NCBI RefSeq assembly: GCF_029784155.1
Contig: NC_073693.1
Location: forward strand, 155,682,848-155,746,847
Source: Uranotaenia lowii
Taxonomy: Eukaryota > Arthropoda > Insecta > Diptera > Culicidae
Direction of reading: 5' to 3'
Length of the DNA: 64,000 nucleotides
Both the position numbers and the translations under genes were made by a program. Shown one piece after another: positions 48,695 through 59,548 of this stretch. The notes under the pieces are model-generated. The model saw only the letters and a list, made by a program, of their open reading frames with translations. It was not told where the DNA came from and searched no databases. Numbering within the stretch: position 1 is the stretch's first letter; each line of letters opens with the position of its first letter.

Positions 48695-51240
48695 GTTCTC
48701 TCAGAAATCGACAGAGCATGCAAAAAATTGAGAATTGAGTCACCGAACTTAGAATAAAACAATTCATTTCGGCGACACTCCAAGAACGCAAATATATTCT
48801 CATTCGGTTTGTCCTGCCGAGATACATACCTGGAGGCAACGAATACGAATGCATACATGCGAAATCAGTTTCGATCGTACACTCACCCTTGTGCTTTCAA
48901 TCGTAGCAGTCGACTTCTCAGGCAGACAAACATGCGCCTTGAAAGGAAACATTCAAACACGTGTTCGTGTGTTTCTCTGGAGGGCGTGTCTTAGATTATT
49001 TCGTGGCACTCACCCAAGGCACGCGTATGGTGTGTTCCTCTCTGCCGTTTAGATGATGCAAAATCGCCAGAGAGATAGTTACGATCCGAGATATTAACCA
49101 AACAGTAGCGCCACAAAGTGCTCCATACTAGAGTTTAGAGAAATAGGGAAGCTTTTAGGAACAGGCCTTTAATTAAAAGGAAATTAGCTGCTAATGTAAT
49201 TTTTTAATAATTGTTGGGCGAAATTTTGTCATTAGAAGGTACTTGCAAGACACGCCGACAGAAATACATTTGATCTCTTACAAAATTTTTCGAAAAATAT
49301 GCAAACAGCTCTCACATAAGAGCAGACATTTCAGAAGTGCATTTTTCATAAATAAAATACAACTATTGAAAAAATCTATAACAAATCTAAATAATTTTGA
49401 ATCTTCTTCCAGTACAAAAAACAACTCAAACACTCCTTCGATTCTAGAAAAAAACATCAAATTTGTTACTTTTGGTTAACAGAAATCAGGATGAAATTCC
49501 AGTTTTTTTAACCAGTTTTTTTCCTTGTTAGAATGCTTTTCAAAACAGAATTTTTGCAAATTTAGCTTACAAATATCTCCAACAATTTTTTTGAATGAAT
49601 GTTTTTGTGAAAATATCACTTTTTTATTCAAAAACATTTAAAATACTTAGGTGTGTTTTCAATAGCTAGAAAAACATCAGTTTTTGAAACTCAATATATC
49701 GCTTAGTAGCTATCAATATTTTTTCAAAAAATATTTAAAACACTAGTAGAAGAGCTTAAAGTTGATTCTACTTACTTTTTAAAAGATCTCTGAAGTAAAA
49801 AGCCATAGTAAGATGAGTTTAAAATTCATCGAAAATTTACACCATTGTGTTTACCTTTTTTCCTAACTACAAAACGTCAAACATTTACCTGGCATCGCGG
49901 ATCCCTCTGTCGTTTTGAGTTACCTCTCTGCCGATTCATGTTTACTGGGTTTACCTGCTTCTCGCCAGCAGATAAAGTTGAGAGTTGAGCTACGTAGCAG
50001 TGAAGGAAACTCAGAGGGAGCAGAATCAAGTCAAGCTTCCAGTAAACATGAATCGGCAGAGAGGTAACTCAAATCGACAGAGGGATCGTAACCAGAGCGT
50101 TAACAACGTCACCGTCATCAGTCAACAAACTGTGACTGTGAAAAAGTTAAAGCAGTCGCATTCATAACAGACGCCTTCAAATGAGTAACCAAGCAAACAA
50201 TCTTGCCTCAACCTTCAGTCAAATGAAGCGTCGAAATAATCATAGTCGCCTTCAGTCCGTCGTCGTCTTTTGGACTGTGACGGAATATTGTTTAGATAGA
50301 AAAAAACATCCTAAGACGACGCTCAAAAGGACAAGTTTGTCATTGGTCGTGGCTGAAACAAAATCCGAAAACAACGAACATCATTTCCGTTTTTGGATAT
50401 CAGTCCAGGATAGTACGTTACCGGGACATTGTCGAATGAAACATCAACCATCACGACCGGAGAGAATTCCCAAGGGACATAAAGGACAATATCGACCTCG
50501 CGTCCTAAAATATATTTAAAAAAATCTAATAAAATATTTCAATCTTCAATTGGTAGAACATATTTTTAAAATCCGAATTTTATTTGTTTAGAACACTGGC
50601 AAATCGCCAAGCAAGCAATCCAATACTCAAAATTTTTCGAATCATACATAAATGCTTTGAACCGACGCCGTCAAATTGCTTTGACGACCGTCGTTTGAAA
50701 AATAACATCCGTCACGCGAACAGAAATCCATGACGATAGTCAAGCTTTTCCAGTCCCTTGAAGCTTGACTAGTAGTCTAATGAGATTTGAAACGTGATGA
50801 TGAAGGAAAATCAGCAACCATGTCAACTGAGATGTTTGAAAAATGTATGCTCTGATCGTAACGATCTCTCTTGCGATTTTGCATCGTCTAATCGGCAAAG
50901 AGGAACACACCATACGCGTGCTTTGGGTGAGTGCCACGAAATATTCTAAGACACGCCCTCCAGAGAAACACACGAAAACAATCAGCATCGTGTTTGTATG
51001 TTTCCTTTTGAGACGCGTGTTTGCCTGCCTGAGAAGTCGACAAAGCACCGTAGGAGAGTACGATTCGAACTGATTTCACATGTACGCATTCGTATCCGTT
51101 GCCTCTAGGTATCTCGGAAGGACAAACCGAATGAGAATGTTTGCGTTCTTGGAGTGTCGCCGAAATTAACCATTTTATTCTAAGTTCGGTGGCTCAACTC
51201 TCAATTTTTTGCATGCTCTGCCGATTTATGAGAGAACGCG
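48695..51240. mobile_element. 2.5 kb foldback element with ~395 bp inverted arms
   Basis: Arms 48695-49090 and 50852-51240 are reverse complements, recognisable in GTTCTCTCA, GCATGCAAAAAATTGAGA, GTCGACTTCTCAGGCA, and GGGCGTGTCTTAGA words. The outermost bases are GTTCTCTCA. The central 1.76 kb includes a smaller inverted repeat at 49900-50087. No transposase was recognised. It lies directly after the LINE gag C-terminus, so it probably inserted there, though a target duplication was not found. Confidence 0.75.
49900..50087. repeat. 49 bp inverted repeat (48/49 matching) with 90 bp loop
   Basis: Arms 49900-49948 and 50039-50087 start GATCCCTCTGTCG and contain ACCTCTCTGCCGATTCATG. Only one mismatch is seen. 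It is nested centrally in the 48.7-51.2 kb foldback and could be the ends of a small separate element. Confidence 0.85.
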
Positions 51241-51376
51241 CGAACTGGGTTGTTTTTGAACTTAAAAGTATCAATAAGAACTTAAATTTTGAGCTGCATA
51301 GAACGTACTTCATATCAAAGATAGGGATGAGTAAGCTTTTTTGTACTAAAAGTCGCATTCTTACTTTACGATGGAA

Positions 51377-51786
51377 CTCCGAAGCAGAGGTGCCAGGTGT
51401 CCTAATAAAACTCTCGAATTGCCCTGATTTTGGTAAACTTGTATGTAAAATGTCCTGAACTGTCCTGATTTTTGAAAACAAATCTAAATTATAATCGAAT
51501 TTGTAATTGAACTATGAGAACTTCGAACAAATCTGTGATAAAAATGTCTAACCGATGGTAATTTTCGGTTCAAATGATATTAAAATAGTGTTTTTCGGTA
51601 TGAACTGCAAGTCACGGCCGTTGAATAAATAAAGGTGTTTACAGCATCTGTGTTTCGTTTTTATTAATGCAATCTAAGAAGAGCTGCTCAAAATTTCCAT
51701 AAATTCCTAAGAGTTCTGAAAAATCCTGATTTCTTCCCGCGATGTCCTGATTTTTAACAATACTACCTGGCACCCCTGCTGCGAAG
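51377..51786. mobile_element. hAT-like MITE, 394 bp
   Basis: The body 51385-51778 starts CAGAGGTGCCAGGTGTCC and its inverted end reads CAGGGGTGCCAGGTAGT. Flanks CTCCGAAG (51377-51384) and CTGCGAAG (51779-51786) form an 8 bp duplication with one change. CAGRGGTGCC ends with 8 bp duplications are usual for hAT elements. The word TGTCCTGATTTTT recurs inside both ends. There is no coding capacity. Confidence 0.75.
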
Positions 51787-52255
51787 GTCTTATTTGGCTG
51801 AGCAGATGCTATACGGGACCTTCAGATGACTCATTTTATGTAAATGTTACTCAGGAACTTCCATCGCTTTTTGTAATGTTAAAATATCGTTACCGGAACT
51901 TCTAAGCACTTTTGAAGTAACAACTTCGTTCGTGTTCGCTCAACACTTCCTAACGAACCTTTCAAGATACTTTTGTCTGTTAATCTACGTCATTGAATTT
52001 GTTTAGTTTTGGATTCCAACGCAACCAACAGTGACCCCAGATGGCTTAATACGTTAGTCGCGTGTATTTTCTGGGAGGCCCTTTTTACTTACCTTATGAT
52101 ACCGCGCCGATCCACCGGTGCATAGGGCCGTGGTACTCAAGATAGCCGCTTAGTTTAGCCTCACGTTACAACTCCCTGTTTTCTTTCTCGCTCCGAGAAT
52201 TTCTTTGGCTAGTAAAACAACACAAATTAAGAGTGGCGCCGAACGTGCTAAATCC
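51787..52255. other. No feature recognised
   Basis: Complex sequence between the hAT-like MITE and the next LINE fragment. No open frame with known similarity. Confidence 0.4.
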
Positions 52256-52289
52256 AGATGGGAATTGAGTTATATCAACTTATGAGAAA

Positions 52290-53060
52290 AATGGAAAATA
52301 TTGTCGCTGGCAAATGCAGAAGGAACCTTCTTGATTCCCGCAACAAACGCAGCGCAGACATTGCATCTGATCATCACCTCGTCCTTCTTGGCGAGATACG
52401 ACACGCGCAACTGTCCAACACGGGGCGAGGAAAAAGTCGGGTGTCGATACAACGCCCGCCGATTAGAGAATGCAGAGGTGAAAAAAGCATTCGTTGAACA
52501 GCTAGAATCCCGAGTCTCGGAATTGCCGGCAGACGGAACAGTCGAAGAACAGTAGTGTGCAATCAAGAAGCCAAAGCAGCCGCCTGCTTACGATATGCGG
52601 AGCTGGAGAAGGCAGTTAAATGAGCTTGTAGACGAGACAAGAGAGCCTGGACATAATTCCTAGCCAAAGAGGGAGAAAGAGCCGTCGCCAATAGAGATAT
52701 CCGATTATCCTACTTTGTGACATTTCTCGCCGCTTTAGTGGCGCAAGGAATAATGCTAGAATGCCGCTGAAAGACCAAGCAGGTCAGTTATTGACCGATC
52801 AAACAGATCTGCTCAAACGATGGACTGAGCACTTCGAGCAATTCTACTGAGTCAAAAATAGCGATGGCCAACAGAACCCGCAGCTCGTAGCGCCAACAGT
52901 GAGTCGTATTAATGGCGTCATTGGCTGAAATAGATGCGGCATTCAAAGACATGACATCCAATAAAGCGCCTGGGATCGATTACATCCCAGCTGAAATGCT
53001 GAAATCCGACCATGCCTTGTCAGAACAACTGTTACACCGTATCTTGATTATTTTGAGAAG
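52290..53060 (+). pseudogene. RTE/CFDP2-like LINE fragment: endonuclease end to RT start
   Basis: Readable in pieces across three frames: VAGKCRRNLLDSRNKRSADI then ASDHHLVLLGEIR (end of the endonuclease, SDHH motif), YNARRLENAEVKKAFVEQLE and SRVSELPADGTVEEQ (linker), ACRRDKRAWT, and MTSNKAPGIDYIPAEMLKSD (start of the RT). An internal deletion and more than five stops are present. It ends at about 53040, before the catalytic RT motifs. The phrases are those of mosquito RTE-like endonuclease-reverse transcriptase proteins; the clade name is tentative. Confidence 0.7.
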
Positions 53061-56000
53061 GTTTTTCTTACTGAATTTGTCAACAACTTACTACCTAAAA
53101 AGTTATGTATATTTTTGAATATATTCATATTTAGAATTTTGAAAGACTGAAGTAGATTATGCACTGTTTGTAAAACTATACATTTTATTCCGTACAGGCA
53201 ATAGGCGATGAACATAAAAGATGGTTTTCAGAAGCCAACAAACAATTGTGGTAAACAATATCTGTTTTAGATGTTTAAATCGCCCTCAGTAGCTCTGAAA
53301 CTTAAAAGCTAATTAGCTTAAACAATAATATTTTGAACGGCATCTCCAAAACTGACGGCCTCGACAGAGGCTCGTAATTGATATCTGTCACAGTTTCTTT
53401 CGCTTTGAGTGCCCTTTCCGATAACAATCAAACCTACCCCAGAAATCATTTTTCTTTCACACTCCAAATCTCGAAACCCGAGTGCCAAAAACGAGGGACA
53501 AATTACAAAGTTGTTTCATTAAACAAATTGCAATCACTTGACAACATCAGTAACATGACCCAAACTTAACCGACGGACCGACGGAAGTGGGATTCGAAAA
53601 AAAAAGCCAAACTTCTGCCCCTGCTCCGAAGCCAAAACTTGTCATCCTGGCGTAGAAAAGGTCCGATTTGTATCATTATTCTTATTGAAATCTGATAAAA
53701 ATGCTTGGCTCGAATCTCGGGGCCCAGGTAAAAGTTGACATCGGAGAAAAGCAATCGAAATGTCCTCCGGGTTTGGGCGGGTTCGGAGGAAGATTGGACA
53801 AAGATGAATGATTGTAGATGTAATTAAAATGGATTTTCCTGCCTTTTGTTTTACTTTTTTATTCTTCGCCCGGGAACAGAAAATCAAGAACAAATAGAAC
53901 GATTTTTGATCATTATTTAAATGATGAAAATGAAATCCGTTTCAACCCTTTCTTATCGAATGTTGAATCAGGGCGACGGTAAAGTTTGATTGTTCTTCAG
54001 CAAACCATCCCGTGATTAAGAGCTTAGGAAAGGATCGAACTTAAGGTGCTTCGTGCTGCAACATTTTCCTTCGGAACAGGACATTTTCTTAATGGAACCA
54101 AATCCTGGTATTATGCGCATTACTCGCATTTGCTCCTGTTCCAAAATCGGAAAATTCAAAACTGTTCCGGAACGATTTTGCTGTTGCTGCTGCTTCGAAG
54201 GACACAAAGTGTGTCTCATTACTTCCGTTTTTATGCGAATCCCTTCGAAATGGAACCAAACCGAAAGAGAGTTTATCCCAACCGGTCGCCCCCGTTGGAA
54301 GAAACGGATTCAATTGAAGGGTTCACCCACAGTTTTTCTCAGCCTTGCCTACCTTCGGGATTTGCTGCGATGATTGGACAATGTCTAGCGGGAATAAAGC
54401 GGCAAAAGAGTAAAGTAATTGAATAGTCGTTGGGTGACCTTTTTTATGGTCCCAGTCAATGAATTGACTTTGTTGCGAGTTAAATGTACATTTTCGGCAT
54501 CTAATGAGCAATTTTTTGGAGTAATTTCAACAAATGGGTTTCTTTTTCTTTTGTTTTTGATGAATAGTGTTGAGCAGTTGAGATTAAGCAACTTGAGATA
54601 GTTTGGAATAACCATTAAAACTAAAATTTGAACTGCACAACTGATTTTTTTTTAAACGTTCAACTTGATCAGAAGTAATTTTCCATTGGCGTTGCTGACC
54701 ACCAAACTTGCCGCCATCGATCCAATTAAACAGATTGTCGTCGATATTGAATAATTCCATCCCAGTGCACAAACAGAGAGCAAACTGTTTGGTCCCAAAT
54801 TGTTTTGGCAACTGTCCCGGCCAATGTTTGTATATTTGACTTGCCAAACAAACCTCAAATAGCCAAGTAGCTAGCTAGTAGTAGGTACGAGTAGGTGCGG
54901 GACCGAAAAAAAAAGAAATTCAAATTAGGTATCATTAGCTACGCCCGGCAAGCTGTGCAATCCACGTCGTCAGTTTGTAGCGGTTAATTTTGTACACCTA
55001 AGAAAACGACCAAGACGTTCAACGTAATTAATGTTCAGGGATTTCTGTTTTGCTTTCAACCCTCTTCCGATTCAGCTCGCACCTCCACCGACTTCCTTCC
55101 TAAGAAGGGAGACACAATTAGGACTGCTGCTGAAGATACAGAAGACTCTTGGATGATTTTGACCCCCCGACTTTTGATAATTCCAGAACGGTTTGAAGCG
55201 TACTGCACGGCTCGCTAAATCTGGGCAAGGTGTTCGGAAGATGGTGGGTAGAAACGTTTTGCGGTGGAAGTCATCGAGTGTCATGTACCTGGCTCCTCGA
55301 AGTAAGTCTAGCCAAAGGAACTCTCATTAAGTTTTCTCGCGGACAAGCTGTCGAAGGTCGATATTAGGTATGTACAAGAAGAACGCCACACAAACAAACC
55401 CGGATGGCAGTGCAATTAAACACGGGAATCGTCCGCAATTGCGGATAATTAAAATTATTCGCAAAAAAGGGTGAATGTTTGGTGCTTCGGGAATGCCGAT
55501 AGATTGTTTAGATTTCTTTCAATAGGGACAGTTCTAAAAAAACGAAATTTTAAAGATTATTCGTTTTGCAGTTTAATTTTTTAATAGTGATTTTTCTCAA
55601 TTTCAACTACACTGAGTGAATAAATTTGAAAATTGATTAAAATTTCTCCTTTTTTTAATAGCCCACCAAATCGGATACCATTTCCAGCTCCTTAAACAAA
55701 AAAAAAATCATCAGTTTTGAATACATTGTATCTTCAATTATTCGCGGGCTAGCTTGGTTGCTTGATGACTATAATCAGCCTCTATTGAACTGGGTAAAGA
55801 GCTCAACCAATTTTGCGTATCCTGACCCGTCAACTTCGATATTCAATACTTGCTCTTCGGCCCTCTTAGATACGACGGATCTCATGGGTAACCAACAGAT
55901 GAATTAACTCAAAAACTTAGAAAAATCGATCAAATCGGTTTATTTTCGACACGATCTTTCGATCTTTCGAAGGTTTTTTTGACGTAGAATTACGTCTTAC

Positions 56001-56225
56001 AGCAACACTATAGGGGGACGAATTGAAATTTGCGAACGAATCTCGCGTCACGGAAATAGCCTCATTAACGGACATCCCTTCTAAAGGATTATGACGTCGT
56101 CACCAAGCCAAAAAAAATTAGAACAAGAAAAAACAAACGGAAGCCCTGCCTCTTGATGGATTTTGATTTCTCCTGCCCACTAAAGATGTCAAAGAAAGGG
56201 CTCGTCGGGAGGGATCCGCATGCCA
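53061..56225. other. Low-copy sequence, no gene recognised
   Basis: No element ends or known coding motifs were seen. Opposed open frames at 54046-54426 lie on overlapping strands and look non-coding. The interval 53350-55440 is relatively complex and could be host non-coding DNA. Confidence 0.45.
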
Positions 56226-57260
56226 CATGTCATCGCATGTAGCGTTATTAGATTATGTTGCATTGTCTTATCACATGGGTGGATAATGTTGCATGGTCAG
56301 ATCATTTATTAATTTATTTATTATAATTAAAACATCTGACAATAGTGCTTCCATGACACAATTATATCACTTAGTCGAATTATGCTGTATGATCGGATTA
56401 TTTATCATGGTCCGATTATGTTTGATGGTCTAATTATGTCCATGGTCGATTATGTTGCATGATCAGATTATGTTGCATGGTTGGATTATGTCACATGGTA
56501 CGATTATGTTATATGGTAGTATTATGTCAAATGGTCGATTTGTTGCATGGTAGGATTATGTCACATGCTCCGATTAATTTGCATGATCGAATTATGTCAC
56601 ATGGTCCGATTGAGTTGCATGATGCATGTTGCATGTCAGATTATGTTGCATGGTCGATTATGTTTCAAGGTCGTTTATTTGCCTGGTCGGACTGTATCAC
56701 ATGATTGAAAATGTTGCATTGTCGATTAATTTGCATGGTCAGATTATGTTGCATGGTCAGATTATGTTGCATGGTCAATTGTGTTGCCTGGTCAAATTTT
56801 GTCACATGATTGATTATATTGCATGGTCAGATTATGTCACATGGGCGGTTTATGTTGAATGGTCTGATTATGTTGCATGATCGGATTGTATCACATGGTC
56901 CGATTATGTCACACGGTCTGTTTTTTTTTTGCATGGTCGGATTATGTTGTATGGTTGGATTATGTCACATGGTTCGATGATGTTACTTTATCGGATTGTC
57001 ACATGGTAAATTAATTTGCATGGTCGGATTATATCACATGTTGATAATGTTGCATGGTGTGACTTTTACACATGTCCGATTATAGTCTAATTATGTTGCA
57101 ATTATGTCGAATTATGTCAGATTATGTTACATGGTCTGATTATGTTGCATGGTCCGATTATGTTAGCCCATGTGCTTTCAATCCATGCTCAGAACCTGTC
57201 TCATGATTAGATTATGTCACATGGTCAAATTCTGTTATATGATTGAAATTTGTCAAACAG
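56226..57260 (+). repeat. Minisatellite of ~18 bp units (GATTATGTTGCATGGTC)
   Basis: The unit GATTATGTTGCATGGTC and its variants (GATTATGTCACATGGTC, GATTAATTTGCATGGTC) recur about fifty times with indels, often alternating between the GTTGCATG and GTCACATG forms for a higher-order period near 36 bases. The array produces the spurious repetitive frames at 56459-56880. The edges are diffuse. Confidence 0.92.
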
Positions 57261-57494
57261 ATAATTCCATTTTGACAATGTAACAATTTGATCATTACGA
57301 GAATACATACATATATCATAAGTTCACTTATTCTTTTCAATTACAAGCTATACATTGACAACAAAATGGATAATTCTAGGTTTAGCGGTTTCTATTTATT
57401 GCGGATTCAAATTCTGTTTCGTTCAGAATTTTCATACGGCACCATCCGAAAGACTGCTCTTCATTATTGGCGCTACCGTACATCTGATATTATC
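57261..57494. other. Spacer before R1-type LINE
   Basis: AT-rich sequence with no recognisable feature. The open frame crossing it owes its similarity to the LINE that starts at about 57500. Confidence 0.4.
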
Positions 57495-58640
57495 GAGACC
57501 GACTTGCTCCGGGTCCGGACGGCATCTGCAACAGTATGTGGATGATAGGGTCTTCCCAGATGTGTGGAAGCGGCAGCGATTGGTGCTCCTGCCAAAACCG
57601 GGCAAGCCACCTGGTGAACCATCAGCGCATCGACCGATATGTCTCCTGGACACTGCTGGCAAGGTTCTGGAAAAGGTGTTACAGAGTAGGATCCAGCTCT
57701 ATACCGAAGGTGCGAACGGCCTATCCGACCAACAGTTCGGTTTCCGGAAAGGTCGTAGCACGGTGGATGCCGTTCGACTGGTCATCGAAAGGGCAGATGA
57801 AGCCAAGTTGAAAAAACGGAGAGGAGATCGGTTCTGCGCAGTGGTCACTCTCGACGTTAAGAACGCGCTTAACAGCGTCAGTTGGGCAGTGATTGCGTCG
57901 TCGCTCATCAACATGAGGATTCCGGCATATATCTGTAGGATGGTGGAGTGTTACTTCCATGGCCGCCAACTACAGTATATGACCAGCGAGGGACTGGAAA
58001 CAGTGAGGCAGGGGTTCCACAAGGATCAAAACTTGGCCCGGTATTGTGGAACATTGTCTACGACGAACTGCTGAGACTGCATCTCCCCACAGGAGTGAGA
58101 CTTCTGGGATTCGCCGACGATGTAGTTCTCCTGGTACGGGCCCGTCAACGGAGGAGGTCCAGCTACTCGCCACAGTAACTATCGAGAAGGTAGAAAATTG
58201 GATGCGTTCCAAGAGCCTACGTCTGGCTCACCACAAGACCGAGATAGTGCTGATCACCAACCTGATTTCAGCACAATCAGGGACGATTGCATTTGGACCG
58301 TGCGAATCGAATGGACTTCTGCATGACACAGTTCCTGACTGGTCACAGATGTTTCATGCAGTACCACCATCGGTTTGGACACGTGGCTTCGCCATCCTGT
58401 CTAACCTGCGGAGACATAGAAAAGACACCAGAGCACGTAGTGTTCAACTGTCCGAGGTTCGAAGGGGTACGTGCTAACATGCTTGCCGCCTGAGGACCAG
58501 ACACGACAGCCGACAACATCGTGCGGAGGATGTGTGCGGATGCCAATACTTGGCGCTTGGTCAGCGATGGGTTCACCCGGATCATGACTGCCCTGCAGAG
58601 GAGTTGGAACCAGCACCAGTCCGCGACCGGTGTAGGGTGA
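57495..58640 (+). pseudogene. R1-clade LINE: reverse transcriptase and C-terminal finger (deleted)
   Basis: The fragment starts at the RT (APGPDGI in one frame, shifting to DDRVFPDVWKRQRLVLLPKP). It proceeds through YRPICLLD-like HRPICLLDTAGKVLEKVLQS, FGFRKGRSTVDAV, VVTLDVKNALNSVSWAVI (catalytic Asp), a frameshift near 58015, QGSKLGPVLWNIVYDELLRL and LLGFADDVVLLV (catalytic Asp pair). After HKTEIVLI a large deletion, some 300-400 codons by comparison with R1-type proteins, brings in the C-terminus: FCMTQFLTGHRCFMQYHHRF, CLTCGDIEKTPEHVVFNCPR, which is the CCHC-type finger of R1 elements. It ends TGVG-stop at 58640. It is 5'-truncated, frameshifted and deleted. Confidence 0.88.
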
Positions 58641-59548
58641 CTCCTTCGTCGGGGAGCACCTGAGTAGTGTGCGTCCGACCCTGGCAGTAAAGCATACGAA
58701 GATAAGACTCTACCTTCTGCGTATGCCGAGCTGCTAGGTGCGTCGCGCTTCTGTGTGTAGGATACCTCCAATGTTATCGTCGCGGAGTATCCGAGTCGAA
58801 CGCGCCCTCTGCGACGGAGGCTGTGGGGATAAGACATGACCTTCTCTGCAGTCGAACTCGTAGGGGGAAGAGTATTCACGTAGCGGAGTACTCTCGGGTA
58901 GAGTGGTCTCACGTCGCCGTCGGATGAGCCACTCGAGTCGGGTAGGATGACATCACCGTCGGGATTCATCTGAGTCGCAAGCGTCTAAGACTCGTACGTG
59001 TGCTGTGACAGGCGCGAGTCTAGGATAAGCTGCTCTCGATTCGGCACACGGTGGGCAAAACCCCTAGGGTTGCCAGCCAAAAAGGGAGGAGGAAGACCGG
59101 GCCACGGTCGGAATAGAATGTCCTTTCGGCGGGGGGCATTCGAGTAGTGTGCGTCCGATCCTAGCAGTGAAGCATACAAAGATAAGACTTTACCTTCTGC
59201 GTATGCCGAGCTGTTTAGGTACGTAGCGATCGTTGTGTAGGATACCTCTACCGCCGTATCTGAGTAAAACGCGCTCCCTACGAGGGAAGCTGCGGGGATA
59301 AGACTATATCTTCTTCGCAGTCGAACTCGTAGGGGGAAGAGTATTTACGCCGCGAAATACTCTCAGGTAGGGTGACTTCACGTCGTCGGCGGGTGAGTCA
59401 CCTGAGTCGGTGTAGGATGAATTCTTCGCCGGGAATCATCCGAGTAGTTTTCGTGAAGCCCCGGACGTATGCTGTGACAGGCGCGAGTCCAGGATAAGCT
59501 GCTCTTGATCGGCACACGGACGGGCAAAGAGGTGAGGGCCTCGAGCCA
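58641..59548 (+). repeat. Two tandem 480 bp repeats downstream of the R1-type LINE
   Basis: GAGTAGTGTGCGTCCGA occurs at 58662 and 59142, exactly 480 bases apart. Both units continue with TACCTTCTGCGTATGCCGAG, GTCGAACTCGTAGGGGGAAG, and GTGACAGGCGCGAGTC. Each has diverged by a few to 20 percent by region. They are GC-richer than the rest of the window. They could be the 3' untranslated region of the LINE or a satellite it inserted into. Confidence 0.85.

Noticed and set aside
56459..56880. Repetitive open frames rich in Met, Leu, Cys and His
   Set aside because: They arise from the ~18 bp minisatellite and shift with indels in the units.
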